A DNA stretch of 64,000 nt from Pseudomonas sp. RIT-PI-S (GCF_025642975.1 NZ_JANZKJ010000001.1:806001-870000); one strand, 5' to 3'. Counted from the first letter of the stretch, positions 1-10,368 are shown. Made by a program: numbers and translations. The notes: a model not told the origin generated them from the sequence alone.

Positions 1-1173
1 TACGCCAACTCGCTGTTCCTGGGCAGCTCGAAGAACGGCGTAGGCTCGGGTGTGACCACCGCGGCGGTTTCGCAGCAGTTCACCCAAGGCACCATCAGCA
101 GCACCGGCGCCAGCCTGGACATGGCCATCAACGGCAACGGTTTCTTCGTCGTCAGCGACAACGGCAACAAGGTATATACCCGCGCCGGTGCCTTCGGTAC
201 CGACAAGTCGGGCAATATCGTCGACGCCAGCGGCAACAAGCTGATGGGCTATGGCACCGACTCCAACGGCAAGGTCATCGACGGCGTGCTCACCACGCTG
301 AAGGTCGACAGTTCGGCGCTCGCACCTAAAGCCACAGACCTTGTCACCGAAACGATGAACCTGAACTCCAGCAACAGCGTTCCGGCCGTTACTCCGTTCG
401 ATGCGTCCGACACCACCAGCTACAACTACACCTTCAGCACGGACATCTACGACAGCCAGGGTAACTCCCACACCATGAGCCAGTACTTCGTGAAGAACGA
501 CACGAACGACTGGACCATGTACACGACCATCGACGGCGTAAACCCGGCGGACCCGACGTCCACCACGCCGTTCTCGGCCAACATGACGTTCAATGCCGAC
601 GGCAGCCTGGCGACCACCACCAGCAGCGATTTCACCGTGGACTCGAACGGCAAGCTGACCATGACCAACTGGGTTCCGGCGGCCAAGAACGCTAGCGGCG
701 TGATGGCCAGCAACGGGACTACCGCAGCCGATGGCGGCGTGAGCCTGAATATGGCCAGCACCACGTCCTATAACACGACCTCGGCGGTGACCGCCAAGTC
801 GCAGGACGGTTATGCCACCGGTAGCCTGTCCTCCCTGTCGATCGATACTGAGGGCAACATCTTCGGGACCTATAGCAACGGCCAATCCAAGACCATCGGC
901 CAGGTGGCGTTGGCCAACTTTGCCAACGTGCAAGGCCTGACCCCCAATGGCGCTACCGGCTGGCGCGAATCTTCCGCTTCCGGCGTGCCGGTTGTGGGCG
1001 CGCCCAACAGCGGCACCATGGGTACCCTGACCGCGGGCTCGCTGGAAGACTCCAACGTGGACCTGACCAGCGAACTGGTGAACTTGATCAAGGCGCAGAG
1101 CAACTACCAGGCGAACGCAAAGACCATCTCCACCGAAAGCACCATCATGCAAACCATCATTCAAATGACCTGA
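1..1173 (+). CDS. flgE: Flagellar hook protein FlgE (5' end missing)
   Basis: Structural subunit of the flagellar hook, exported by the flagellar type III system. The reading frame is open from base 1 and ends with TGA at 1171-1173, giving 390 residues. The N-terminal D0 helix lies before the window, so this is a window-edge truncation, not a pseudogene. Visible are the flagellar basal-body/hook fold ([28 protein letters not shown]) and the C-terminal helix ([22 protein letters not shown]) shared by FlgE, FlgF and FlgG. The middle is Ser/Thr/Asn-rich, as in the variable outer hook domains. It presumably ends a flgBCDE operon that starts upstream. Confidence 0.96.
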   Translation, partial: YANSLFLGSSKNGVGSGVTTAAVSQQFTQGTISSTGASLDMAINGNGFFVVSDNGNKVYTRAGAFGTDKSGNIVDASGNKLMGYGTDSNGKVIDGVLTTLKVDSSALAPKATDLVTETMNLNSSNSVPAVTPFDASDTTSYNYTFSTDIYDSQGNSHTMSQYFVKNDTNDWTMYTTIDGVNPADPTSTTPFSANMTFNADGSLATTTSSDFTVDSNGKLTMTNWVPAAKNASGVMASNGTTAADGGVSLNMASTTSYNTTSAVTAKSQDGYATGSLSSLSIDTEGNIFGTYSNGQSKTIGQVALANFANVQGLTPNGATGWRESSASGVPVVGAPNSGTMGTLTAGSLEDSNVDLTSELVNLIKAQSNYQANAKTISTESTIMQTIIQMT

Positions 1174-1221
1174 TGCACGCGGGGCGGCGCAAGGAGTCGC
1201 CGCCCCCGCCGTGGAGCCCGC

Positions 1222-1410
1222 ATGAAGAAGTATGTACACCTTTTGCTGATGCTCCTGACCGTGACCGGTGGCCTTGCACAAGGCGCTCCGGCTCCGTGGT
1301 TCAAGTATCAAAGCCTGAGCACTGGCCAGTTCGTGTGCACCCAGGCCGACCCAGGCGAAGCGTTCCAGCGGTTTGCCGGCCCGTTCAACAACGCGGGTTG
1401 CCGCCCGTAA
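1222..1410 (+). CDS. Small predicted secreted protein between flgE and flgF
   Basis: A 62-aa ORF beginning 48 bp after the flgE stop, probably co-transcribed with flgE. Residues 1-22 look like a Sec signal peptide: MKK, a Leu-rich core and a small-residue site (AQGAPA). The mature part is about 40 residues with an aromatic stretch (APWFKYQS) and two cysteines (FVCTQ and NAGCRP) that could form a disulfide in the periplasm. I recognise no named family, although Pseudomonas genomes carry similar small proteins with a PWFKYQS-like start. No function can be assigned. The start was chosen because it gives a full signal peptide; overlapping ORFs in other frames look like noise. Confidence 0.6.
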   Translation: MKKYVHLLLMLLTVTGGLAQGAPAPWFKYQSLSTGQFVCTQADPGEAFQRFAGPFNNAGCRP

Positions 1411-1456
1411 TGTAGGACCTGTAGGACCTGTAGGAGCGGGCGTACGCCCGCGAACT
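1411..1456 (+). repeat. REP-like palindrome preceded by short direct repeats
   Basis: Bases 1436-1451 form a perfect 16-bp palindrome (GCGGGCGTACGCCCGC) inside TAGGAGCGGGC...GCCCGCGAAC, the usual core of P. putida/fluorescens REP elements. Immediately before it TGTAGGACC occurs twice and TGTAGGAGC once, at 10-bp steps. Its position after flgE and the small ORF means it could also act as a transcription end or mRNA stabiliser; no T-run follows. Confidence 0.7.
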
Positions 1457-1654
1457 GCGCCCACGACCGCTCGTTTTGGCGATGCCCCATCTCACCGGGT
1501 TATGGCACCACCGCTTCGCCGTCAGCAAATTCGCGTCGCCGCCTTGCCGTCACCGGCAAGGCAACGCCGAAATATCGGCACCTCTCTACCGTCGGCTTTC
1601 TGTCGAACCGCTGTAAACCCCATTATAGAGCCATCGAGTCTGAGTTTTAAAACT
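1457..1654. other. Intergenic region upstream of the flgF promoter
   Basis: The gap between the small ORF and flgF is 311 bp in all. After the REP-like element this part holds no convincing ORF. An imperfect inverted repeat built on TTGCCGTCACCGGCAA lies near 1543-1560. The region precedes a strong sigma54 site, so FleQ-type enhancer binding here is plausible, but no specific operator can be identified. Confidence 0.4.
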
Positions 1655-1670
1655 TGGCCCGGGTATTGCT
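1655..1670 (+). promoter_or_regulatory. Sigma54 (RpoN) promoter for flgFGHIJKL
   Basis: TGGCCCGGGTATTGCT matches the -24/-12 consensus (TGGCAC-N5-TTGCW), with GG at 1656-1657 and GC at 1668-1669 separated by exactly 10 bases. It lies 52 bp before flgF. Established knowledge: the flgF-flgL operon is FleQ/RpoN dependent in P. aeruginosa. Confidence 0.85.
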
Positions 1671-1721
1671 ATATCTCTGGTACACAGTGACTCAGCGGCC
1701 GCAGCCGCCAAGGAGACGACC

Positions 1722-2459
1722 ATGGATAAAATGCTTTACGTCGCCATGACCGGTGCCAGCCAGAACGCCCTTGCGCAAAAGGCTCACGCTAACAACCTGG
1801 CCAACGTATCTACCAATGGTTTCCAGAAGGACCTCGAGCAGGCTCGCTCCATGCCGGTGTTCGGCGACAGCTTGCCCTCTCGTGCCTACGCGATGACCGA
1901 GCGGCCCGCCACCGACCTGAGCGCGGGCCCGATGATCCAGACCGGCCGTGACCTCGACGTGGCCGTCGGCGGCGAGGGTTGGATTGCGGTGCAGGCCCCG
2001 GATGGTTCCGAAGCCTATACCAAGAGCGCCAGCCTCAACGTGGACGCGCTGGGCGTGCTGCGCACCAGCACCGGCATGGCGGTCATGGGCAATGGCGGGC
2101 CGATTGCCGTGCCGCCGGAAGAGCAGATCGATATCGGTCAGGACGGCACTATCAGCATCCGCTCGCTCGGCCAGGCGCCATCGGTGATGGCGACGGTCGA
2201 CCGGATCAAGACCGTCAACCCCAAGGCGTCCGACCTTACCAAAGGCACCGACGGCATGATCCACACCAAGAACGGCCAGCCGGCCGCGGTGGATGGCAGC
2301 GTGCAAATGACTTCGGGCTTCCTGCAGGGCAGCAACGTGAATGCGGTCGATGAAATGACTCAGGTGATGGCGCTTTCCAAGCAGTTCGAGATGCACATCA
2401 AGATGATGACCACCGCCAAGGAAGACGATGAGGCGATGGCACGCGTCCTGCAAATGTAA
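1722..2459 (+). CDS. flgF: Flagellar proximal rod protein FlgF
   Basis: Rod component between the MS ring and the distal rod (245 aa). The N-terminal motif [16 protein letters not shown] is the basal-body rod signature (residues about 20-36). The central GRDLDVAVGGEGWIAVQ segment and C-terminal coiled helix (DEMTQVMALSKQFEMHIKMM) are typical of FlgF. ATG 1722 follows a good ribosome site (AAGGAG at 1709-1714). It is the first gene after the sigma54 promoter and is followed by flgG after 63 bp. Confidence 0.97.
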   Translation: MDKMLYVAMTGASQNALAQKAHANNLANVSTNGFQKDLEQARSMPVFGDSLPSRAYAMTERPATDLSAGPMIQTGRDLDVAVGGEGWIAVQAPDGSEAYTKSASLNVDALGVLRTSTGMAVMGNGGPIAVPPEEQIDIGQDGTISIRSLGQAPSVMATVDRIKTVNPKASDLTKGTDGMIHTKNGQPAAVDGSVQMTSGFLQGSNVNAVDEMTQVMALSKQFEMHIKMMTTAKEDDEAMARVLQM

Positions 2460-2522
2460 TGGTAACCCACACCTTTATTGACACCACAGGCGCGGCCTAG
2501 CCGGCGCCCGAAGGAGAACGCA

Positions 2523-3308
2523 ATGCTTCCAGCACTTTATGTCAGTAAAACCGGCCTGGCTGCCCAGGACACCAACCTGACCACCATTTCCAACAACTTG
2601 GCCAACGTGTCCACCACCGGTTTCAAGAAAGACCGCGCCGAGTTCCAGGACCTGCTGTACCAGGTAAAACGCCAGCCGGGTGCTCAGTCTACCCAAGACA
2701 GCGAACTGCCTTCGGGCCTGCAACTGGGTACCGGTGTGCGGATCGTCGGCACCCAGAAGAACTTCACCGCCGGTAGCCTGCAGACCACTGACCAGCCGCT
2801 GGACATGGCTGTGAACGGCCGTGGTTTCTTCCAGGTGATGCAGCCGGACGGGACCATTTCCTACACCCGTGACGGTACCTTCCACCTGAACTCCGATGGC
2901 CAGATCGTCACCGCCAACGGCCTGGCATTGCAGCCTGCCGTGACCGTGCCGGCCGACGCCCAGACCTTCACCGTGGGCACCGACGGCACCGTCTCGATCA
3001 CCACCACCGGCAGCGCTACCGCCCAGGTGATCGGCAACATCCAGACCGCCGACTTCATCAACCCGGCTGGCCTGCAATCCATCGGCGGCAACCTGTACCT
3101 GGAAACCGCCGCCAGCGGCGCGCCGAACGTCGGCACCCCTGGCTTGAACGGCTTCGGCACCGTGCTGCAGAACACCCTGGAAAACTCCAACGTGAGCACC
3201 GTTGAAGAGTTGGTGAACATGATCACCACCCAACGTGCCTACGAGATGAACTCCAAGGTGATCTCCACCGCGGACCAGATGCTCCAGTACGTGACCCAGA
3301 ACCTGTAA
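2523..3308 (+). CDS. flgG: Flagellar distal rod protein FlgG
   Basis: Distal rod subunit (261 aa) linking the proximal rod to the hook. The start at 2523 ([11 protein letters not shown]) has GAAGGAGA just upstream and matches the usual FlgG N-terminus; a longer in-frame GTG-type start at 2478 would add 15 atypical residues. The rod motif [21 protein letters not shown] lies at residues about 21-41. [14 protein letters not shown] and the C-terminal [20 protein letters not shown] are highly characteristic. Confidence 0.97.
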   Translation: MLPALYVSKTGLAAQDTNLTTISNNLANVSTTGFKKDRAEFQDLLYQVKRQPGAQSTQDSELPSGLQLGTGVRIVGTQKNFTAGSLQTTDQPLDMAVNGRGFFQVMQPDGTISYTRDGTFHLNSDGQIVTANGLALQPAVTVPADAQTFTVGTDGTVSITTTGSATAQVIGNIQTADFINPAGLQSIGGNLYLETAASGAPNVGTPGLNGFGTVLQNTLENSNVSTVEELVNMITTQRAYEMNSKVISTADQMLQYVTQNL

Positions 3309-3378
3309 TCGCTGTTTGAAACTTCTTAATCGCTTGCCCAAACGCCTGAAGGATCAGTTACACCGTGAGGTTGGAGTC

Positions 3379-4074
3379 ATGAATCGTCTGTCTGCTGTGT
3401 TGTTGTTGACTGGAGCTGCGTTGCTCGGTGGCTGCATGTCGCCGCCCCCGAAGGCGGACGATCCTTACTTCGCGCCGGTGTTGCCGCGCACGCCGTTGCC
3501 AGCAGCCTCCAACAATGGCTCGATCTACCAGGCTGGCTTCGATCAGAACCTGTACACCGACCGCAAGGCGTTCCGGGTAGGGGACATCATCACCATTACC
3601 CTGGCGGAGAAGACCTCGGCGAGCAAAAGCGCCAACTCCAAGGTGACCAAAAGCAGCAGCAACAAGATTGGCCTGACCTCGCTGTTCGGCGGCAGCGGGA
3701 CGACCAACAACCCATTGGGTGGCGGCGACCTGAGCCTGGATGCCGGCTACAGCGGCGACCGCACTACCAATGGCGATGCCAAGGCCGCGCAGGGGAACAG
3801 CCTGACCGGTTCGATCACCGTGACCGTGGCGGATGTGCTGCCCAACGGGATCATCTCGGTTCGTGGCGAGAAGTGGCTGACGCTCAACACCGGCCAGGAA
3901 CTGGTACGGATTGCTGGCCTGATTCGTGCAGATGACATAGCGACCGACAATACAGTGTCGTCGACCCGTGTTGCTGACGCCCGTATCACTTATTCGGGCA
4001 CCGGCTCTTTTGCCGAGGCCAGCCAGCCCGGGTGGTTGGATCGGTTCTTCGCGAGCCCCTACTTCCCCTTCTGA
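3379..4074 (+). CDS. flgH: Flagellar L-ring lipoprotein FlgH
   Basis: Outer-membrane L-ring subunit (231 aa). [19 protein letters not shown] is a lipoprotein signal peptide whose lipobox cysteine is residue 19. The conserved core includes [20 protein letters not shown] and the C-terminal [22 protein letters not shown] 3379 follows GTTGGAG; the upstream in-frame extension from 3316 would bury the lipobox, so it was rejected. It sits 70 bp after flgG in the same operon. Confidence 0.97.
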   Translation: MNRLSAVLLLTGAALLGGCMSPPPKADDPYFAPVLPRTPLPAASNNGSIYQAGFDQNLYTDRKAFRVGDIITITLAEKTSASKSANSKVTKSSSNKIGLTSLFGGSGTTNNPLGGGDLSLDAGYSGDRTTNGDAKAAQGNSLTGSITVTVADVLPNGIISVRGEKWLTLNTGQELVRIAGLIRADDIATDNTVSSTRVADARITYSGTGSFAEASQPGWLDRFFASPYFPF

Positions 4075-4080
4075 GTACGT

Positions 4081-5196
4081 ATGACCATGTTGAACTTCAA
4101 GCAGTTGGTGGCGGCATCCCTGTTGTTCCTGACCGCGTTCGGCGCTCACGCCGAGCGCCTCAAGGACATCGCCAGCATCCAGGGCGTACGTAGCAACCAG
4201 TTGATCGGTTACGGGTTGGTAGTGGGCTTGAGCGGCACCGGCGACCAGACCACGCAAACGCCTTTCACCCTGCAGACGTTCAACAACATGCTGGCGCAGT
4301 TCGGCATCAAGGTGCCCACCGGGACCACCTCCGCGCAGCTGAAGAACGTCGCGGCGGTGTCGATCCATGCCGACCTGCCAGCGTTCTCCAAGCCGGGCCA
4401 GACCATCGACATCACGGTCTCGAGCATCGGTAACTCCAAGAGCTTGCGAGGCGGCAGCCTGCTGATGACCCCGCTCAAAGGTATCGACGGCAATGTGTAT
4501 GCGATTGCCCAGGGCAACCTGGTGGTAGGTGGTTTTGACGCTGAAGGCAAGGACGGCTCGAAAATCACCGTGAACGTGCCGTCGGCAGGTCGGATTCCTG
4601 GCGGCGCAACGGTAGAGCGGTCGGTACCGAGCGGCTTCGATCAAGGCAATTTCCTTACCCTGAACCTTAATCGGCCGGACTTTACCACCGCCAAGAACAT
4701 CGTCGACAAGATCAACGAATTACTTGGCGCGGGAGTTGCAAGTGCAGTGGACGGGGGATCGGTTCGGGTGACCGCGCCGCTTGATCCCAACCAGCGTGTG
4801 GACTACCTGGCCGTACTGGAAAACCTTGAAGTAGACCCCGGCCAGGCCATGGCCAAGGTCATCATCAACTCTCGGACCGGCACTATCGTGATCGGCCAGA
4901 ACGTCAAGGTAACGCCAGCGGCAGTGACTCACGGCAGTTTGACAGTGACGATCACCGAAGACCCGATCGTCAGCCAGCCCGGACCGTTGTCCAATGGCCA
5001 GACCGCTGTAGTTCCACGCTCGAAGGTCAATGCCGAACAGGAAGCCAAGCCCATGTTCAAGTTCGGCCCCGGAACCACGCTTGATGAGATCGTGCGTGCT
5101 GTCAACCAGGTTGGCGCCGCGCCCAGTGACCTGATGGCCATTCTTGAAGCCTTGAAGCAGGCCGGAGCCTTGCAAGCCGACCTGATCGTAATCTGA
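4081..5196 (+). CDS. flgI: Flagellar P-ring protein FlgI
   Basis: Periplasmic P-ring subunit (371 aa). A Sec signal peptide covers residues 1-24 (cleavage after GAHA), followed by [21 protein letters not shown], the strongly conserved FlgI start. The C-terminus ([21 protein letters not shown]...[14 protein letters not shown]) is also typical. The start could be ATG 4081 or ATG 4087; both keep the signal peptide. Spacing to flgH is 6 bp, indicating one transcript. Confidence 0.97.
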   Translation: MTMLNFKQLVAASLLFLTAFGAHAERLKDIASIQGVRSNQLIGYGLVVGLSGTGDQTTQTPFTLQTFNNMLAQFGIKVPTGTTSAQLKNVAAVSIHADLPAFSKPGQTIDITVSSIGNSKSLRGGSLLMTPLKGIDGNVYAIAQGNLVVGGFDAEGKDGSKITVNVPSAGRIPGGATVERSVPSGFDQGNFLTLNLNRPDFTTAKNIVDKINELLGAGVASAVDGGSVRVTAPLDPNQRVDYLAVLENLEVDPGQAMAKVIINSRTGTIVIGQNVKVTPAAVTHGSLTVTITEDPIVSQPGPLSNGQTAVVPRSKVNAEQEAKPMFKFGPGTTLDEIVRAVNQVGAAPSDLMAILEALKQAGALQADLIVI

Positions 5197-5208
5197 GGGT
5201 GATGCAGC

Positions 5209-6531
5209 ATGGACATGTCTTCTGGCGCCGGCTCTTCTGGTGTGAAGTCCTCGGGCACCGATTCGGGTGCCTACACCGACCTTAACCGGTTGAACTCGCT
5301 CAAGGTGGGTGATCGCGACAGCGAGCCCAACCTGCGCAAGGTCGCCCAGGAGTTCGAGTCGGTGTTCGTGGGGCAGATGCTCAAGTCCATGCGCTCAGCC
5401 AACGATGTGCTGGCCAAAGACAACCCGATGAATTCCGAAGCCGTGAAGCAGTACCAGGACATGTATGACCAGCAGCTGTCGGTCAGCCTGTCCCACCAAG
5501 GCAACGGCATTGGCCTGCAAGACGTGCTTATGCGCCAGCTGTCCAAAACCAAGGACGTTGCCCATACCGGCAGCAACCCGTTCAATCGCCCGGACGCCAA
5601 CCAGCACGCCTTGGGCGCAGTGCGCAATGGTTCGGCCGAATCGCACTCCGCCGCTGCCTCGGCGCACAACGACATGGCCATGCTCAACCAGCGCCGCCTG
5701 GCGCTGCCGAGCAAGTCCGTGGATCGCCTGCTGGCCGGTATCGTACCGGGCGAAACCGAAGCCACAAGCCGCAACACGCTGGTACGTGGCGAGGCGCCGC
5801 ACGCCAACCTGCTGCACCCGCAAAAGGCGAATCGCATCAACGCACCGGTCACGGCACCTGCCAGCGACGCCATCGCCAGCACGGCCAGCGCCACTGGCAA
5901 CGAGCAGAGCGCTGGGAGTGACAACGGCGCGGCATACGGCGACTGGACCCAAAACTATGCGGGCGCGCCCAAGGTTGCGGCTACTGGTTCACGCACTATC
6001 GCCCAGGTGCCGCTGGCACCGGGCAAGGCGGCGTTCGGCTCGCATGAGGACTTCATCGCCACCATGCTGCCCATGGCCCAAGAAGCCGCGGCGCGCATCG
6101 GCGTGGACCCCAAGGTGCTGGTGGCGCAAGCCGCGCTGGAAACCGGCTGGGGTAAATCGGTGCTGCGCCAGAGCGACGGCAGCACCACCCATAACCTGTT
6201 CAACATCAAGGCCGGTTCGAGCTGGAAGGGTGACACGGCGCGCGCGGTTACCGCCGAGTACGAAGGCGGCGAAATGGTCAAGGAGTCGGCGCAGTTCCGC
6301 TCTTACGATTCCTTCTCCGACAGCTTCCACGATTTGGTGAATCTGCTGCAGAACAACGATCGCTATCAAGATGTTGTGAAGTCTGCCGATAACCCGGAAC
6401 AGTTTGTCAAAGAGCTGCAGAAAGCCGGTTATGCCACGGACCCGCATTATGCGAGCAAGATCGCGGCAATCGCCAAGCAGCTCCAGAGCTACGAGAACTA
6501 CGCGTCTAGCGGCTCATCCACGACTTTATAA
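5209..6531 (+). CDS. flgJ: FlgJ: rod-binding protein and peptidoglycan hydrolase
   Basis: Two-domain protein of 440 aa that caps the growing rod and cuts peptidoglycan. The N-terminal rod-binding domain covers residues about 35-105 (QEFESVFVGQMLKSMRSAND). A Ser/Ala/Asn-rich linker covers about 110-270. The C-terminal glucosaminidase-type domain covers about 280-430, with the probable catalytic Glu311 in AQAALETGWGKS. It is longer than the roughly 313-aa enteric FlgJ, mainly through the linker. Spacing to flgI is 12 bp. Confidence 0.95.
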   Translation: MDMSSGAGSSGVKSSGTDSGAYTDLNRLNSLKVGDRDSEPNLRKVAQEFESVFVGQMLKSMRSANDVLAKDNPMNSEAVKQYQDMYDQQLSVSLSHQGNGIGLQDVLMRQLSKTKDVAHTGSNPFNRPDANQHALGAVRNGSAESHSAAASAHNDMAMLNQRRLALPSKSVDRLLAGIVPGETEATSRNTLVRGEAPHANLLHPQKANRINAPVTAPASDAIASTASATGNEQSAGSDNGAAYGDWTQNYAGAPKVAATGSRTIAQVPLAPGKAAFGSHEDFIATMLPMAQEAAARIGVDPKVLVAQAALETGWGKSVLRQSDGSTTHNLFNIKAGSSWKGDTARAVTAEYEGGEMVKESAQFRSYDSFSDSFHDLVNLLQNNDRYQDVVKSADNPEQFVKELQKAGYATDPHYASKIAAIAKQLQSYENYASSGSSTTL

Positions 6532-6541
6532 GGTTTGAACC

Positions 6542-8587
6542 ATGGCGAATCTGATCAACATCGGTCTGTCCGGGCTGTCCACCAGCCAGGCCGCGCTGAC
6601 CACGACCAGTAACAACATCTCCAACGTGGGCACGGCGGGTTACTCGCGCCAGTCCACGGTGTCCAACGCAGGCGCGCTGCAAAGCATCGGCGGCGCCGGC
6701 TACGTGGGCACGGGTACGACCCTGGCCGAAGTGCGTCGGATCTACAGCTCCTACCTGCAAAACCAGGTATCGAGCAGTACCGCCCTGGATTCGGAAGCCA
6801 GCACCCTGTCGACCAATGCTGCCACGCTCGACTCGCTGCTGTCGGACACCAGCACCGGTATTACCGGCGTGCTGTCCAACTTCTTCAAATCCCTGCAAAC
6901 CGCTGCCGCGACCCCCAGCGACACCGCCTCGCGGCAGTTGCTGGTGACTGCTGCCTCCACCTTGAGCAACCGCTTCAATTCGGTGGCGTCGCAGATCTCT
7001 TCGTCCAATACGGACATCAACAGCCAGCTCACCAGCCTGTCTGATCAGGTCAATACCCTGAGCAAGTCCATTGCCTCGCTCAACCAGCAGATCGTTTCGA
7101 TGTCGGGCACCGGCACGCCGAACAGCCTGATGGACTCTCGCGATGAAGCCGTGCGCCAGCTCAACGAGCTGGTGGGCGTTACCGTGCAGCAACGCGACGG
7201 CCAGTACGACGTGTACCTGGGAACCGGCCAGGCGCTGGTATCGGGCACTACCGCCAACTCCCTGACCGCGCAGCCGAGCAGCAGCGATCCGACCCAATAT
7301 GGCCTGACCGTCAACTACGCCAGCTACAGCACCGAGGTGACCTCCGTGGTCAGCGGCGGCAAGATGGGTGGCCTGTTGCGCTATCGCGATGAGGTGCTGC
7401 AACCGGCGCAGAACGAGCTTGGCCGCCTGGCGATCGTCGTCAGCGACTCGATCAATTCCCAGCTCGGCCAGGGTGTGGACGCCAATGGCAATTTCGGCAG
7501 CAGCCTGTTCTCCAGCGCCAACAGCGATACCGCGGTGGCTGGCCGTAGCCAGGCATCGGCCAAGAACAGCGCCGGCTCCGGCAACCTCGGCGTCACCATC
7601 ACCAATAGCAGTGCGCTGACCGCTTACAACTATTCGGTGAAATTCAGCGACGCCAACACCTACACCGTAACCCGTTCGGACGGCACCGCCATGGGCAGCC
7701 ATTCGCTGACCGAAGACCCGGCGCCGAGCATCGACGGCTTTACCCTGGCGCTGCAAGGCAATGCCCTGAGCGCGGGTGACAGCTTTACGGTTTCGCCAAC
7801 CCGTAACGGCGCGGGCGAAATCAAGACCACCATGACCGATGTGTCCAAGCTGGCCTTCTCCGGCCCTCTCGCGGCCACTAGCAGTTCGGGCAACAGCGGC
7901 ACAGGCAGCGTGACCCAGCCTACGTTGACCACCAAGCTGAACGTGTATGACTCCACGGCGCTCGCGCAGGCCCAGAACGGCATCGAAAACGGTTTGCCGG
8001 TCAAGATGGTGTTCGGCTCGGCCAGCAACGGCAGCCAGGGCTATACCCTTTATAACGCCAGCGGTGCCAGCATCGGCAGCGGCACTATCATCCCGAACCA
8101 GACCAACACCTTGAACGTGTCGGTGCCCATGCTCGACGACAGCGGCAACCCGATGCTCGATGCCAACGGCACCGCCATGACCGCGACCTTCCAGATGAGC
8201 GTCAGTGGTTCGCCCGCGGCCAACGACAGCTACACGGTCGCCTTCAACAGCAATGGCGCGTCGGACAACCGTAACGCGACCGCCGTGCTTGGCCTGCAGA
8301 GCTCCAAGACCGTCGGTACGACTTCCGGAGGCGGTGGCGTGAGCATGACTGGCGCCTATGCCAAGCTGGTCGAGGACGTTGGCGCCAAGGCCGCCCAGGC
8401 CAGCGGCGATGCCACCGCCACTGCGGCAGTGCTGTCCTCGGCGACCGAAAGCCGGGATTCCGTCGCCGGGGTCAACCTGGACGAAGAAGCCGCGGACTTG
8501 GTCAAGTTTCAGCAGTACTACACGGCGTCCTCGCAGATCATCAAGACTGCGCAGGAAGTTTTCTCCACCCTGCTCAACGCCTTGTAA
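6542..8587 (+). CDS. flgK: Hook-associated protein 1 FlgK
   Basis: First hook-filament junction protein (681 aa). The N-terminus has SGLSTSQAALTTTSNNISNV and NVGTAGYSRQS, the HAP1/rod-family signature. A coiled region follows (residues about 60-200, SLSDQVNTLSKSIASLNQQI). The C-terminus GVNLDEEAADLVKFQQYYTAS is diagnostic of FlgK. It is longer than enteric FlgK (about 547 aa) through a Ser/Thr/Asn-rich central insertion that should be surface exposed. Confidence 0.96.
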   Translation: MANLINIGLSGLSTSQAALTTTSNNISNVGTAGYSRQSTVSNAGALQSIGGAGYVGTGTTLAEVRRIYSSYLQNQVSSSTALDSEASTLSTNAATLDSLLSDTSTGITGVLSNFFKSLQTAAATPSDTASRQLLVTAASTLSNRFNSVASQISSSNTDINSQLTSLSDQVNTLSKSIASLNQQIVSMSGTGTPNSLMDSRDEAVRQLNELVGVTVQQRDGQYDVYLGTGQALVSGTTANSLTAQPSSSDPTQYGLTVNYASYSTEVTSVVSGGKMGGLLRYRDEVLQPAQNELGRLAIVVSDSINSQLGQGVDANGNFGSSLFSSANSDTAVAGRSQASAKNSAGSGNLGVTITNSSALTAYNYSVKFSDANTYTVTRSDGTAMGSHSLTEDPAPSIDGFTLALQGNALSAGDSFTVSPTRNGAGEIKTTMTDVSKLAFSGPLAATSSSGNSGTGSVTQPTLTTKLNVYDSTALAQAQNGIENGLPVKMVFGSASNGSQGYTLYNASGASIGSGTIIPNQTNTLNVSVPMLDDSGNPMLDANGTAMTATFQMSVSGSPAANDSYTVAFNSNGASDNRNATAVLGLQSSKTVGTTSGGGGVSMTGAYAKLVEDVGAKAAQASGDATATAAVLSSATESRDSVAGVNLDEEAADLVKFQQYYTASSQIIKTAQEVFSTLLNAL

Positions 8588-8600
8588 GGGAGCCGATCAC

Positions 8601-10169
8601 ATGCGCATCTCCACCGGCCAATATTTCGCCAACAGCACCACCACCTACGCCAAGAACTTCTCGGACACCGCCAAGACCCAGGAGCAGATCAGCTCGGGCA
8701 AGCGCATCCAGACCGCCTCGGACGATCCCATTGGTGCGTCCAAGCTGTTGCAGCTGCGCCAGCAGAGCACTGTGCTGGATCAGTACAGCGCCAACATCAC
8801 CAGCGCCAACAATTCGCTGCTGTCCGAAGAAAGCGTACTCAAGAACATCACCACCGCCTTGCAACGTGCCGGCGAGCTGGCGCTGGAGGCCGGTAACGGC
8901 GCGCTGACCGATGACGACCGTGCCTCGATCGGCAGTGAAATCGGCCAGATCAAGGACACTGTGTACGGTTTGCTCAACACCAAGGACGCCAACGGCCAGT
9001 ACCTGTTCTCCGGTTCCAAGACCACCACCCAGCCGTACTCGCTCAACAGCGACGGCACCTATACCTACCAGGGCGACGAGACTCAGCTCAGCCTGCAGGT
9101 ATCGGACACCCTCTCTGTGGCCACCAACGACACCGGCTTTAGTATTTTCGACCTGGCGACCAACACTAGCCGTACCCAGACTACCCAGACCTCGCCGTCG
9201 ACCGTGGATGGCAAGCTGTCGGTGTCCAATGGGCAGATGACCTCGCTTACCAGCTACAACACCAAGTTCGCAGCCAGCCAGCCCTATAGCCTGACCTTCA
9301 CCAGCGGCACCCAGTACACCATCACGGACGCCAGCGGCAACGATGTGACGGCCCAGTCTGATGGCAAGGGTACCTACAACTACAAGAAGGAAGGCGGCGA
9401 CACGGTCAGCCTGTATGGCGTCACCTTCAACGTGAACAGCAACGTGCCGAGCACCGACAACGCCGATACCGTGTTGGCGGGGCGCACGTTCAGCCTCAAG
9501 GCAACCCCAGACACCATCACCACCAATCGGCTGGCGAGCAACACCTCGACCGCGCAGATGACGGCAGGCAGCGTGACCAACGCCGCGACCTATACCGCGG
9601 GCTTCCCCACCAATGGGGCCTTGATCAAGTTCTCCAGTGCCACCGACTACCAGGTGTTCGCGCAGCCGATCACCGATTCGAGCAAGCCGATCAGTAGCGG
9701 TACCTATGACGGCAGCGGGACCCTGACCACCACCGGGGTGACTTTCAACGTCAGCGGCACGCCGGCGACCAACGATCAATTCACCGTCAGCGCCAACACC
9801 CACAGCACGCAGAACGTACTCGATACGCTCAACCAGCTGCAGGTGGCGTTGAACACGCCGACGGCGAACGATCCGGCCGCGCAGCTCAAGCTGCGTAACT
9901 CCCTGGAATCGGCTGTGGGTAACCTGCAGTCGGCGACCAACAGGGTCGACGTGACCCGTGGTTCGATCGGTGCTCGCGGCAACGCCTTGGACATCCAGAC
10001 CACGGAGATCGAAAGCCTGCAGATGGCCAACTCCACCACGCAGTCGCAGATCGGCGACACGGACCTGGCCAAGGCAACTACCCAGCTCACGCTGCAGCAG
10101 ACCATGCTGCAAGCGGCGCAGCTGTCCTTCGCCAAGATCTCCCAGCTGAACCTGTTCGACCGGTTGTAA
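8601..10169 (+). CDS. flgL: Hook-associated protein 3 FlgL
   Basis: Second junction protein (522 aa), flagellin-like at both ends. The N-terminus MRISTGQYFANSTTTYAKN is followed by SSGKRIQTASDDPIGASKLLQLR. The C-terminus TQSQIGDTDLAKATTQLTLQQTMLQAAQLSF is typical of HAP3. ATG 8601 is 13 bp after flgK with GGGAG upstream; the longer ORF opening inside flgK is out of context. At 522 aa it is much larger than the 317-aa enteric FlgL, through a variable middle (residues about 170-430). Confidence 0.95.
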   Translation: MRISTGQYFANSTTTYAKNFSDTAKTQEQISSGKRIQTASDDPIGASKLLQLRQQSTVLDQYSANITSANNSLLSEESVLKNITTALQRAGELALEAGNGALTDDDRASIGSEIGQIKDTVYGLLNTKDANGQYLFSGSKTTTQPYSLNSDGTYTYQGDETQLSLQVSDTLSVATNDTGFSIFDLATNTSRTQTTQTSPSTVDGKLSVSNGQMTSLTSYNTKFAASQPYSLTFTSGTQYTITDASGNDVTAQSDGKGTYNYKKEGGDTVSLYGVTFNVNSNVPSTDNADTVLAGRTFSLKATPDTITTNRLASNTSTAQMTAGSVTNAATYTAGFPTNGALIKFSSATDYQVFAQPITDSSKPISSGTYDGSGTLTTTGVTFNVSGTPATNDQFTVSANTHSTQNVLDTLNQLQVALNTPTANDPAAQLKLRNSLESAVGNLQSATNRVDVTRGSIGARGNALDIQTTEIESLQMANSTTQSQIGDTDLAKATTQLTLQQTMLQAAQLSFAKISQLNLFDRL

Positions 10170-10175
10170 GCCGCT

Positions 10176-10201
10176 GCCCAGCCCCCGGATGAGGGCTGGG
10201 C
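10176..10201 (+). terminator. Hairpin after flgL
   Basis: GCCCAGCCC (10176-10184) and GGGCTGGGC (10193-10201) form a perfect 9-bp stem with an 8-base loop, 6 bp after the flgL stop. No U-tract follows, so termination may be incomplete. It separates the flg operon from the promoter of the next gene. Confidence 0.6.
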
Positions 10202-10368
10202 GCAATCCGGGCCGATTTCCCGGCCGCAGGCTTCGCCAGCGCCTGCAACGATCGGCACTCAGCTATGGACCTGGGCATATCCGGGAACGATTCCGACCCA
10301 ACCGCCAGCACTGCCCTATGCTTCATCGGGCGCGGTGCTGGCGGTTTTGTCGTTCATGGGCGGTTTTC

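Noticed and set aside
1..1173. flgE as a 5'-truncated pseudogene
   Set aside because: The frame is open at base 1 and continues past the window; truncation is due to the window edge.
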